A DNA stretch of 28,553 bases, taken from positions 1 through 28,553 of the forward strand of contig CAAGCY010000009.1 of NCBI GenBank assembly GCA_900768465.1, read 5' to 3'. This document shows positions 1-7,872 of the stretch, piece by piece. Every line of letters starts with the position of its first letter. Position 1 is the first letter of the stretch. Position numbers and translations under genes: made by a program. The notes beneath the pieces were generated by a model that saw only the letters and a program-made list of their open reading frames with translations, was not told the DNA's origin and made no database searches. The DNA is from Alphaproteobacteria bacterium. GTDB lineage: Bacteria; Pseudomonadota; Alphaproteobacteria; CAAGCB01; CAG-977.

Positions 1-186
1 AAATCGCCACAGGGCAAATCCGGCGTGACAAAATTGCTGCAGGCGCACGGGAATATGAAAGAGTTTGAAAAACCGCACGAAAAACAGCCTTTGATGCAGA
101 CTTTGCAGGCAAAGACTCAGCAAGCTCAGCCTCAACAGCCTGTCAAACAGGCGACTGTCGCCAAAGCGCAGGACAATCAGCGGTAA
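1..186 (+). CDS. C-terminal end of an unidentified protein (partial)
   Basis: Frame 1 is open from the first base to a TAA at 184-186, giving 61 residues. The tail is hydrophilic and rich in Gln, Lys and Ala, especially over its last 30 residues, as in a low-complexity cytoplasmic tail. There is no domain, membrane segment or motif I can recognise. The metalloregulator begins 18 bases downstream on the same strand, so the two may share a transcript. The rest of the gene lies outside the window and the function cannot be assigned. Confidence 0.55.
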   Translation, partial: KSPQGKSGVTKLLQAHGNMKEFEKPHEKQPLMQTLQAKTQQAQPQQPVKQATVAKAQDNQR

Positions 187-204
187 TAAAGCAAGGGGGC
201 TTTT

Positions 205-804
205 ATGACGGTTTCCGCCAGTACGGAAGATTACTTGGAAGCGTTGTTCCGTCTGGAATCGCAGGGCAAAAAACTGACGGTGACGGCGTTGGCGGAACAG
301 CTGAAGCGCACCAAAGGGACGGTGGTGACCGCCGTTAAAAAACTGGCGGAACAAGGCTTTGCCGAACATCAATCTTACGGCGAAATCAGCCTGACCGACA
401 AAGGGCGCGAAATCGGCTGGCGAATCGATATGAAGCACGAATGTCTGACGGGCTTTTTTCACGATTTGCTGAAAGTCGATAAACGCAAAGCCGAAGACAT
501 CGCTTGTTTAATCGAACATCACTTGGACGGCGGCGCGGCGGAAAAGTTTTTCAATCTGGTCGCTTTTTTGACAACGGCGCGGGAAAAAAGCGAATCGTTT
601 TCCGCCGAACTGTCCGCCGCTTTGCGTGAAACGCCGGCGTTACCCGTTCCTTTGACGCTGTTCAAAGGCAAAAAAGCTACCGTTTGCCGCGGGGAATATA
701 CGGGCGCGGTCATTGAAAACGTCACGGCGGAAACGTGTGACATCAACGGACGGCAAGTCGCCCTGTCGCCCGATGATTTTTTCAAAATTTGGGTCAAGCC
801 CTGA
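205..804 (+). CDS. DtxR/MntR-family metal-dependent transcriptional regulator
   Basis: This 199-residue protein matches the DtxR/MntR architecture. Residues 1-60 form the winged helix (STEDYLEALFRLE start, then TVTALAEQLKRTKGTVVTAVKKL as helix-turn-helix and wing). Residues 65-125 are the dimerisation and metal-binding helices. The segment ending IEHHL, with a His-Glu earlier in KHECL, lines up with the His/Glu metal ligands of Bacillus MntR. The last 65 residues form an extra C-terminal segment, perhaps an SH3/FeoA-like domain, that plain MntR lacks. In this family Mn(II) or Fe(II) binding drives repression of metal uptake genes. ATG 205 is preceded by AAGGGGG at good spacing. No metal transporter is visible in the window. 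It ends 3 bases before the convergent binding-protein gene. Whether it senses Mn or Fe is open. Confidence 0.85.
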   Translation: MTVSASTEDYLEALFRLESQGKKLTVTALAEQLKRTKGTVVTAVKKLAEQGFAEHQSYGEISLTDKGREIGWRIDMKHECLTGFFHDLLKVDKRKAEDIACLIEHHLDGGAAEKFFNLVAFLTTAREKSESFSAELSAALRETPALPVPLTLFKGKKATVCRGEYTGAVIENVTAETCDINGRQVALSPDDFFKIWVKP

Positions 805-807
805 TTT

Positions 808-1827
808 CTATTCCGTAAAGTCGGGGGCGCCGATTATCCCGCCGTCGCCGCGCAGTTTGTTCAATCCGCGGTTCAGCTTTAAATCGGATTTTTCACCCAA
901 GCCGCGGGCGATGATGTCGCCGTAGTTGCCTTGTTCCGCGATTGTGCGGTAAAGCCATTTCGTATCGACGCCCAAATTGTTCGCCGCTGTTTGGTTTTCG
1001 GATAAAAGGGCTTTGATTTCGGGATCGTCCGTGTTGAGGAAGTCTTCGATATTTTGGGCGGTAACGCCTTTTTCCTCGGCTTTAATCAATCCCAGAACCA
1101 GCCAGCGCACGACTTTGAAAAAAGCGTCGTCGCCGCCGCGGATAACGGGACCCGTCGCATACGTTTTGACGATTTCGGGCAAAACAACCAAGTCGACGTC
1201 CGCGGGGGTCTTTTTGAAATAATCGGAATGAAGAATCTCCAGCCGTTCCAAAATCAAATCGCACCGTTTCAAGTACAGCAATTCTTTGGCGCGGGACAGG
1301 GACGGCATGGCCATAATCCGCAAATCAAGGCGGTGTTTCGTGTTGTATTCCCGCAGTGTTTTGACGATGAACGGCTGTTGGCTGTCCACGCAAACGCGCG
1401 CGCCCGCATAATCGCGCATGGACGTTGCGTCGGGATTGTAGTGTCCGATGAACGCCAGCGCCGAGTGGTAAAAAATCGCGGGGAAAGCGTGTGTCGACTG
1501 CATGTCGCGCGCGGGCGACCAGACGTTTCCCGCCAGCAGGACGTCGATTTTGTTTTCCGCCAGCAAACGGTCGCCTTCGCCGCGGTTGACGGGGACGATT
1601 TGGATGGCTTCGGGACGTCCCAAAACGGCGGAAGCGATAATTTTGCAGACTTCCGCGTCGATGCCTTTAAATCCGCCGTTCCCGTCGGAAGCGACAAAAG
1701 CGTTCGCGGTTGTACGCGCGCCGCACCGCACGATACCGGCTTGTTTAATGCGGTTCAGCGTTTCCCCGGCGTGAGCCTGAACGCTTTGAAAAAGCAGGAA
1801 AAGTGCAAAAATGAAAGACAGTTTCAT
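808..1827 (-). CDS. AapJ-like amino-acid ABC transporter periplasmic binding protein
   Basis: The protein has 339 residues with a signal peptide at about 1-20 (hydrophobic core, cleavage after AHA). The N-terminal lobe reads GETLNRIKQAGIVRCGA, then GFKGIDAEVCKIIASAVLG, and the C-terminal end reads GNYGDIIARGLG followed by LNRGLN and GGIIGAPDF. These are landmarks of the AapJ/general L-amino-acid type of family 3 solute-binding proteins. It would capture amino acids in the periplasm for an ABC permease. No permease or ATPase genes are adjacent, so this is an orphan binding protein or works with a distant transporter. ATG 1827 opens a good signal peptide. The ligand cannot be read from sequence, and conservation to AapJ is clear only in blocks. 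Confidence 0.82.
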   Translation of the reverse strand: MKLSFIFALFLLFQSVQAHAGETLNRIKQAGIVRCGARTTANAFVASDGNGGFKGIDAEVCKIIASAVLGRPEAIQIVPVNRGEGDRLLAENKIDVLLAGNVWSPARDMQSTHAFPAIFYHSALAFIGHYNPDATSMRDYAGARVCVDSQQPFIVKTLREYNTKHRLDLRIMAMPSLSRAKELLYLKRCDLILERLEILHSDYFKKTPADVDLVVLPEIVKTYATGPVIRGGDDAFFKVVRWLVLGLIKAEEKGVTAQNIEDFLNTDDPEIKALLSENQTAANNLGVDTKWLYRTIAEQGNYGDIIARGLGEKSDLKLNRGLNKLRGDGGIIGAPDFTE

Positions 1828-1837
1828 CGGGAATCTC

Positions 1838-1867
1838 TTGTTATACCGTCAAAAAAAGAATTATAAT
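1838..1867 (+). promoter_or_regulatory. Candidate sigma-70 promoter of the MlaC-like gene
   Basis: A perfect -10 hexamer TATAAT lies at 1862-1867, with TTGTTA at 1838-1843 as a fair -35 and an 18-base spacer. The predicted start is about 34 bases before ATG 1908. It lies between two divergent genes (binding protein on minus, MlaC on plus). Confidence 0.5.
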
Positions 1868-1907
1868 TCACTATAGACGAATTTGTTTGCCAAGAAAAGG
1901 TGTTCCA

Positions 1908-2579
1908 ATGAAACGACTGTTTATTTTTTTGTCGCTGTTATTGTTCGCGCGTCCCGCTTTTGCCGAAAATTCACCTGAACAATGGCTGGAAGCAAAGGGC
2001 GAAGCTTTGGTGCGCGCGCTGTCGGATAAAAACGGCGCCGCACGTTTTGAAAATACCAAAAAAGTCGTTGAAGACGCTTTCCACCGCAACGAATTGTCCC
2101 GTTTGGCGATGGGGCGGTATTGGCGCGATTTTTCCGGCAAGCGGCAAGAACTGTACAGGGATTTGTTCTTGGATTACTTTTTGTCGGTTTATACGGAAAA
2201 TCCCTTGCCCGTCAAAGATGTGAAGTTTCAAATCACGGACAAGCGCTTTGCCCCGAAAGACGTGCTGTTGAAAGTTTCTGTGGATGCTTTGCCCGCGTTT
2301 TTGGGTGCAAAATCCGAAACGCAGAATCAAACCGAACGGATGAAACTGGAACTGATTTTTGCTTTGCGTGAACGCGACGCCGGTTTTTATATCCGCGACG
2401 TGCAGGTCGAAGGACAAAGCATGTTGCTGTTCATCCGCCAAAAAATCGAAGAATTGTATACCCGTTCGGATTACGACGCCGATCTTTTTTTGAATAAAAT
2501 GAAACAAAAAATCGACCAGTCCCGCTATACCCGCGAACGGGCGGCGGCTATAAGTACTGCAAAAGGCTCAGCCGGTTGA
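1908..2579 (+). CDS. mlaC: MlaC/Ttg2D-family phospholipid-binding periplasmic protein
   Basis: The 223-residue protein carries a signal peptide (MKRLFIFLSLLLFARPAFA, cleavage before ENS). Its body fits the MlaC/Ttg2 fold: a helical N-terminal half with FENTKKVVEDAF and LSRLAMGRYWRDFSGKRQELYRDLF, then beta strands with FYIRDVQVEGQSMLLFIRQKIEEL. MlaC carries phospholipid across the periplasm between the outer membrane and the MlaFEDB ABC complex to keep outer-membrane asymmetry. An upstream in-frame TTG at 1887 is possible, but ATG 1908 has AAAAGG at proper distance and opens the signal peptide directly. No mlaFED genes are adjacent. Its last 32 bases overlap the 3' end of flgL on the other strand. 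Confidence 0.85.
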   Translation: MKRLFIFLSLLLFARPAFAENSPEQWLEAKGEALVRALSDKNGAARFENTKKVVEDAFHRNELSRLAMGRYWRDFSGKRQELYRDLFLDYFLSVYTENPLPVKDVKFQITDKRFAPKDVLLKVSVDALPAFLGAKSETQNQTERMKLELIFALRERDAGFYIRDVQVEGQSMLLFIRQKIEELYTRSDYDADLFLNKMKQKIDQSRYTRERAAAISTAKGSAG

Positions 2580-4884
2580 TGGCGGATAAAACGGAATACG
2601 ACACTTCCAAATCCTGCTTGGCCTGCAGCAGATAAGTGACCGCTTCGGTTTTGTCGACCTGTGTCATATTGTTGATGTACGTCGTCAGGGATTCCTTGGA
2701 CGCCGTTTGACTCTCAATCGTCGTTTTGACCAAATCAAGCTTGCTGATGACGGAATACTGAATCGACGTGATGTCGCCGTTCTTTTCCTTCGAATTCGCA
2801 TTCAAAGACGCGTCCAGAATGTTCAAAGCGTCGGATACGCGGGCATGGGCGCTTTCGGGATTGTCGGCGTCCAGCAGATTGCCCTGCGCGATTTCGCCCA
2901 TGGCGCGGAACAGCTTTTCAAAAGCGCTTGACGCCGCTGTGACGTCGTTTGAAAACGCGCTGGTTTCGCTGACGCGGTAGGTTGTTTTCAAATATCCGCC
3001 GTCATAATAGCTGTACGTCGCGACATCCGCCGTCGCGAATGTTTCTTCAGCGCCGTATTCGGGGAAATCTTTGGTTTTGACGGTCAACGTTTTGCCGTCG
3101 TCCGAAACGCCCGTAACGGTGTATTTGCCGTTGTACGCTCCCGACGTTTTGCCCAAATCGACGGTCGCGCCGACGGGATAGCTTTTGCCGATGGTAATGC
3201 CTTTGCCGTCGGTGATTTGCTTGCCGTTCGTGATGTTCATATCTTCGGCGACGGGCGTTGAATCGTCAAAGGAAACCGTGCGTCCGTCGGCGGAAACGGA
3301 TTTGACGATATACATTCTGTCGTTGCCGTCCGCGCCCTGCACAACCAGCGTATCGCCCGTTTTGTAGGACGAAAACGCGCCTTTGACCGCGGCTTTCATG
3401 GCGTTGTCTTTGGCGTAAAAGCCGATGTCGCCCGTTTGCAGCGCGCTGCCTTTGAGCGAATCGGTGATAAAGCCGCGTGTGTCCGAACGCGTTGCAAACT
3501 CAACCGTTGTTCCCGTCCAATCCGCCGCATCGGGAACGTTTCCCGAAAAAGTCAGTGTTTTGCCGTCGTCGGAAACGTCTTTGACATAGTAGAGTTTATC
3601 GTTAATCGTGATGTTCTGCCCCGCTTTGATATTGGCGAACGTGTTGGCGTTCAGGGCTTTCAAAGTTTGACCCGCGACCGTCAGCTGATCTTTGTTGACG
3701 GTGAAGCTTTGGATGACGGTTCCCGCGTTCGACTGCGCCGTAATCGTTCCCGTGTCAAGGCTTTGGTGGGCTTTTGCCGTTGTGACGGGGGCTTCGGTGA
3801 CGACTTGTTCTTTAAACGTGACGGTCGATCCGTCCAGCGAAATCGATTCGATGGTTTTGTAGCCGTCGTTTGCGCCCGTGCCTTCGATTTTCATTTTTTC
3901 GCCGGCTTTAAGGTTTGAAAATTCGCCCGTTGCGCCTTTTAAAACGTTCGTTTCGGGCTGATTTTGCAAAATGTCTTCGGGCGTGTTGACAAAGCTCCAC
4001 CCTTTTGTAAGCGTAACGCCCGCGGAATTCGTCAAAGTTTCGTCGGCGACGTCTTCGACAAACGTCAACGTTTTGCCGTCGTCGGAAACGCTTGCGACCG
4101 TCAAAGTCTTGTTGTTGCCCGCCGTTCCCGTGACGCCGATTTTATCGCCGGCGGAAAAGCCTTTGAACGTGTCGACATTGTTGGCGGTCAAGGTTTTGTT
4201 CGCCGAATCAAACCGCATTTCGTTGGTCGCTTCGCCCGTCCGCACCGTCGTTTTCGGCGTCAGGGTTTGGAAGTTCTGTTTCAGCGTCGCGCCGTTTGTC
4301 AGTTCCGAAGCCGAACTCATTTCGGACAAAGACGCCGAATAGCTGGTCGGGTACGTCAGGATTTTGCCGTCATAGGCGGCTTGGAAATCCTCCAGCGTCT
4401 TATAGGGGAAATCAACGGGCTTCTGTCCGTCCTTGCCGCCGCCGAAAATGTAGTTGCCGTCCACTTGCGAATTCAGATAATACGCCATCAGCGACATGGC
4501 TTCAAAGGCGGCTTCCTGCGTGTTTTGCAGGGCGATAAGTTCTTCTTCGGACGGGTTTTTGCTCATCGTTGTCAGGTCGTTGGCGAAAAATTCGCGCAAC
4601 TGGTCGCGGAATTTGATAATCGCCGAACGGATATCGTCGACCGCTTTTTGCTGGGATTCCAGAACGACTTGGCTGATGCTGTTGGTTTCCAGATATTTTT
4701 CAACGACGCTCTGTTCGTTTTGCAGCGACAAAATGCGGTAGCTGGACAAGCCGTATTGATCGTAGGAATCGTACTTGTTCCCCGTCGTCGCCTGATAGCT
4801 GAGCTGGTTAATCGAGGATTTCTGGTTCGACATATTGTTCATATAGATTCTATATGTCGCCGTTGTGGGAACCCGTGTTGTCAT
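2548..4884 (-). CDS. flgL: Flagellar hook-filament junction protein FlgL (HAP3) with a large repeat insertion
   Basis: The 778-residue protein has a flagellin-like N-terminus (MTTRVPTTATYRIYMNNM, then QLSYQATTGNKYDSYDQYG) and a coiled-coil C-terminus ending in SVLSAINRLSLLQYL, typical of FlgL. FlgL forms the outer ring of the hook-filament junction and is exported by the flagellar type III system. Ordinary FlgL proteins are about 300-450 residues. Here residues about 225-625 are five related beta-rich repeats, each with a signature like SDDGKTLTF (at about 267, 349, 438, 531 and 594) preceded by an F-x-x-x-K/A-G-x element. The start has AGGGAGGA at good spacing, 14 bases after the flgK stop. 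It is the last gene of the flagellar operon, and its 3' end overlaps the convergent MlaC gene by 32 bases. Confidence 0.93.
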   Translation of the reverse strand: MTTRVPTTATYRIYMNNMSNQKSSINQLSYQATTGNKYDSYDQYGLSSYRILSLQNEQSVVEKYLETNSISQVVLESQQKAVDDIRSAIIKFRDQLREFFANDLTTMSKNPSEEELIALQNTQEAAFEAMSLMAYYLNSQVDGNYIFGGGKDGQKPVDFPYKTLEDFQAAYDGKILTYPTSYSASLSEMSSASELTNGATLKQNFQTLTPKTTVRTGEATNEMRFDSANKTLTANNVDTFKGFSAGDKIGVTGTAGNNKTLTVASVSDDGKTLTFVEDVADETLTNSAGVTLTKGWSFVNTPEDILQNQPETNVLKGATGEFSNLKAGEKMKIEGTGANDGYKTIESISLDGSTVTFKEQVVTEAPVTTAKAHQSLDTGTITAQSNAGTVIQSFTVNKDQLTVAGQTLKALNANTFANIKAGQNITINDKLYYVKDVSDDGKTLTFSGNVPDAADWTGTTVEFATRSDTRGFITDSLKGSALQTGDIGFYAKDNAMKAAVKGAFSSYKTGDTLVVQGADGNDRMYIVKSVSADGRTVSFDDSTPVAEDMNITNGKQITDGKGITIGKSYPVGATVDLGKTSGAYNGKYTVTGVSDDGKTLTVKTKDFPEYGAEETFATADVATYSYYDGGYLKTTYRVSETSAFSNDVTAASSAFEKLFRAMGEIAQGNLLDADNPESAHARVSDALNILDASLNANSKEKNGDITSIQYSVISKLDLVKTTIESQTASKESLTTYINNMTQVDKTEAVTYLLQAKQDLEVSYSVLSAINRLSLLQYL

Positions 4885-4898
4885 GGCTTAATCCTCCC

Positions 4899-7109
4899 TT
4901 AAACGATATTATCCAAAATTTCGAGCAGATTGATGGTCGTCGACAATACTTTCGCCGCCGCGCTGTAAGTGCGTTCATACATCAGCATCATAGACAATTC
5001 TTCATCCAAATCAACACCGCTGACTTCCTGTTCTTTTTTATACAAAGTCGAAACCAGATCCGACTGGTAGCTGTAGGACGCTTTGGCGTCGCTTAAGCGC
5101 GTGGCAAGCCCGCTGACCACGGACGACGCGTAACCGCTGAGCGTGCTGCTGACTTTGGAAAAGCTGCCCGCCGCGTTAAAGCCGATGTTGCCCGTGAACA
5201 GCGCCGCGTAATCGTTCGACAGCGAATTGTCCGTTTCCGACAGATAGTATTCGCCCGATTCCATGCTGTACTGCACTTTGCCCGTGTTCAGCAAAGCGGG
5301 CGTTTTCGCGACGTCGGAGCGGATGCTCAACCCCGCCGCGTATCCCGCGTGCGAAGTCTGCAGTCCCAATCGTTCCAAAACGCTGCCGCTTTGTCCGCCG
5401 TTGGGCAAAGCTTGCGTCGTTTCGGTCAGTTCCATTTGATAACCGTCTTGGTTGATGATGCGCAGACGGTATCCCGATCCTTCTTTGACGATTTCGGCGC
5501 GCACGGTTTGATTGCCCGATTCGTCAACCATGGTTGAATTGATTTTTTCGGCGATGCTTTTAATCGTGTCGGTGGCGGACACGTCGACCGATCCGAAGTT
5601 CAAGCCGTGCTGCGTGTCCGAAAAATGCAAAGTCGTCGTGCCGCGAATGCCGATAAGGGACCCCGCCGACACAATATCCGAATCGTACACGGATTCGTTG
5701 GCGGACGAGATGATTAAGTCATTCAGTCCGAAAAACGACGAAAAGCCTGCAAACGTCCTGTCCGCCGTGCCGTTCGCGTCGGCGTCGAAAGCAATCGAAA
5801 CTTGGGTCGCGTCGCTGCCTTCCAGCACGGACGTTTCGTCGCGGAACGCAATCGAGTATTCCCCCGTGCCGAGGTCGATTTTCAAATGCCCGTCCAAATC
5901 AATGCCGACGGAAGATGTTGTCAGATGCGGACCGTCCACGGCGTTTTGCAGCCAGTCCTGGACGGTTTGGGTCAATTCCTCGATTGTTCCCGACGAAAAA
6001 TCCAATTCGCCGACCAGACTGACCGAATAGGCTTCTTTGCCGTTTTCGTCGAACAGGATGATTTTCACGTCGCCGCCCGACAGGGACATCGTTTGATCCT
6101 TGCCGCCGTTGATGAACGTGCGCGTTCCCGTCAGTTCGTAGACCATGTTCGGGTAGTTCGTGCCCCGGTTGCCGACTTGGTTCAAGCTTTTGGTCAGCTG
6201 GTACGCCAATTCGTCCATTTCGATTTGCATGTCTTGCAATTCGGTGTCGCGCAGTTGAATCAAGCCGTACATTTCGCCCGACCCGATTTCGTTCGTGATG
6301 TCGTATTTGCCCGCGTAAATGCCCGTGATTCCGCCGCTGGAATAGTTAATCAGCGATCCCGTCGACGCGGCGGGGGAATGCGAAACGGTTGCGGCGTCCT
6401 TGTCCAGCAAAGGCTTGCCGCCCGCCGTTAAAATCACGGTTTCGCCCGTCGACCGTTCGTACGTTTGAATATCCATGATTTCCGACAGGCGCGTTATCAG
6501 CGTGTCGCGGCGGTCGCGGTAGTTGTCCGCCGAAGTGGTGTTCATCGCGTCGGTGCGCACAATGTCGTCGTTCAGCTTGTCCAGCTGGGTTAAAATATCG
6601 GTCGCTTCTTTGGACAGTTCGTTCAGGGATTGGTCAATTTCCAGACGCATGGCTTGGATTTGGTCGCTCAACGCCTGAATTTGCGACAACGCCGTGTCAA
6701 TTGCGGAAACCGTCGTCGAACGCGCGTTCAGTTTGTCGGAATCGACGCCCAGACTTTCAAAAGCCGTTTGAATCGCGTTGACGCGGTTGGAAACCGAAGT
6801 TTGGGAATCGGGTTTGCCCATTTTGGCTTGGATGATGTCCAGATAATAGGAACGCACGTACGAACTCTGCATGGTGCCGCTTTCGGTGCGGTACTGATAG
6901 CGCAGCTGTTCGTCGACTTGGCGCAGATTGGTGTTGCTGATGACGCCCGACGATTGACCGTTTGCCAGAATCAAGGTTTGCTGGCTGTACACTTTGCGCG
7001 AATAGCCTTCGGTTTTAACATTGTTGACGTTTTCCGAAACGACGCTCATCGCGTTTTGGGACGCTTTGACGCCGCTTAAAGCCGTTTTGAGGGAAGCTGT
7101 CAATGACAT
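4899..7109 (-). CDS. flgK: Flagellar hook-associated protein FlgK (HAP1)
   Basis: The 736-residue protein opens with MSLTASLKTALSGVKASQNAM and SENVNNVKTEGYSRK, the flagellar rod/hook N-terminal signature. It closes with VDLDEELSMMLMYERTYSAAAK and a helix ending LLEILDNIV, the conserved FlgK C-terminus. These ends form the D0/D1 coiled coils packing on the hook. The middle is a long, variable, surface-exposed region, larger than in enteric FlgK (about 550). FlgK forms the first junction zone between hook and filament and is kept unfolded by FlgN before export. CAGGAG precedes ATG 7109. It lies 19 bases after the FlgN-like gene and 14 bases before flgL, consistent with one transcript. Confidence 0.95.
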   Translation of the reverse strand: MSLTASLKTALSGVKASQNAMSVVSENVNNVKTEGYSRKVYSQQTLILANGQSSGVISNTNLRQVDEQLRYQYRTESGTMQSSYVRSYYLDIIQAKMGKPDSQTSVSNRVNAIQTAFESLGVDSDKLNARSTTVSAIDTALSQIQALSDQIQAMRLEIDQSLNELSKEATDILTQLDKLNDDIVRTDAMNTTSADNYRDRRDTLITRLSEIMDIQTYERSTGETVILTAGGKPLLDKDAATVSHSPAASTGSLINYSSGGITGIYAGKYDITNEIGSGEMYGLIQLRDTELQDMQIEMDELAYQLTKSLNQVGNRGTNYPNMVYELTGTRTFINGGKDQTMSLSGGDVKIILFDENGKEAYSVSLVGELDFSSGTIEELTQTVQDWLQNAVDGPHLTTSSVGIDLDGHLKIDLGTGEYSIAFRDETSVLEGSDATQVSIAFDADANGTADRTFAGFSSFFGLNDLIISSANESVYDSDIVSAGSLIGIRGTTTLHFSDTQHGLNFGSVDVSATDTIKSIAEKINSTMVDESGNQTVRAEIVKEGSGYRLRIINQDGYQMELTETTQALPNGGQSGSVLERLGLQTSHAGYAAGLSIRSDVAKTPALLNTGKVQYSMESGEYYLSETDNSLSNDYAALFTGNIGFNAAGSFSKVSSTLSGYASSVVSGLATRLSDAKASYSYQSDLVSTLYKKEQEVSGVDLDEELSMMLMYERTYSAAAKVLSTTINLLEILDNIV

Positions 7110-7128
7110 GGCGGAATCTCCTGAATTT

Positions 7129-7560
7129 TTACAGCACTTGGTTGAAGCTCAGCGCCGCGGGGTTGCCTTTGTCGGTGTTCATATTGCCCTGTTTGGTGTA
7201 AAGGGGCGTGTTTTGCGCTTGGTCTTTGATGTCGTTGACAATCGCGTTCAGCAGGCGGTTCGTCGCGTCAATGTTGATTTTCAGCAAACGCGCGTTTTCG
7301 GCGGTCAGCGAATCCAGCGTCGTCGCCGCTTTGCGCAAAGTCGCTTTTTGACCGTCGCTCAGTCGGGCAAAGATTTCCGCGTGTCCCGACAGGGATTTGA
7401 ACGCTTCCTCGTATGCCAGCGACAGTTTGTTTTTCTGTTCAAACAAAGCTTTGCATTCTTCCTGCCGCTGACGTTTCAAAAGGGTGTTTTCCTTTTTCAA
7501 CAGGCGGCACAGTTCGCTCATCAGCGTCAGCATGCTTTTCAGTTTTTGTTGGGACTGCAT
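7129..7560 (-). CDS. flgN: FlgN-like flagellar export chaperone
   Basis: This 143-residue protein is mainly long amphipathic helix (residues about 1-110), rich in Lys, Glu, Leu and Gln, with a short tail ending PAALSFNQVL. Size, helical make-up and position immediately upstream of flgK and flgL match FlgN, the cytoplasmic chaperone that binds the C-terminal helices of FlgK and FlgL and delivers them to the export gate. Sequence similarity within FlgN is generally low, so the call rests largely on context and shape. AAAGGAG precedes ATG 7560 with ideal spacing. The gap to the upstream rod-binding gene is 12 bases and to flgK 19. Confidence 0.75.
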   Translation of the reverse strand: MQSQQKLKSMLTLMSELCRLLKKENTLLKRQRQEECKALFEQKNKLSLAYEEAFKSLSGHAEIFARLSDGQKATLRKAATTLDSLTAENARLLKINIDATNRLLNAIVNDIKDQAQNTPLYTKQGNMNTDKGNPAALSFNQVL

Positions 7561-7572
7561 GGCGTTTCTCCT

Positions 7573-7872
7573 TTAAACGTGTTGTTCTTGAATCAGCTGA
7601 GCCATAATTTGGTCGGTCAGTCCGATTCCGCCCGATTGCGCGGTCATTTTGCCGTATTCGTCCACCAGCATCGAACGAAAGATTTTTTCCGCCTGTCCGC
7701 CGCCGAACGTTTCGTTCACGGGGATGGTGTCGTACATCTGTTGGAACGTTTGCGTGATGAAAAACGCTTCAAAGTCCTGTACGGCTTGACGGGTTTTTTC
7801 ATAGCTTCCGCCGGATTTCAGCTTGGGCGCTTCGGTTTGAAGCGATACTTGGGATAAAAAGTCGGTTGTCAT
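7573..7872 (-). CDS. flgJ: Rod-binding (FlgJ N-terminal / CheL type) protein
   Basis: The 99-residue protein matches the rod-binding domain: AVQDFEAFFITQTFQQMYDTIP, then FGGGQAEKIFRSMLVDEYGKMTAQSGGIGLTDQIMAQLIQEQ. In enteric bacteria this is the N-terminal half of FlgJ, the rod cap. Alphaproteobacteria encode it alone, without the muramidase half, often named CheL. It assists rod assembly in the periplasm. Two starts are possible: GTG 7875 or ATG 7872. ATG 7872 overlaps the flgI stop (TGATG) and has GAGGTG upstream, so translation is probably coupled to flgI. Confidence 0.88.
   Translation of the reverse strand: MTTDFLSQVSLQTEAPKLKSGGSYEKTRQAVQDFEAFFITQTFQQMYDTIPVNETFGGGQAEKIFRSMLVDEYGKMTAQSGGIGLTDQIMAQLIQEQHV

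Noticed and set aside
3964..4902. Long plus-strand frame (312 codons) across the flgL gene
   Set aside because: It is the antisense of flgL, Arg- and Val-rich, with no ribosome site or domain; the minus-strand frame has clear FlgL ends.
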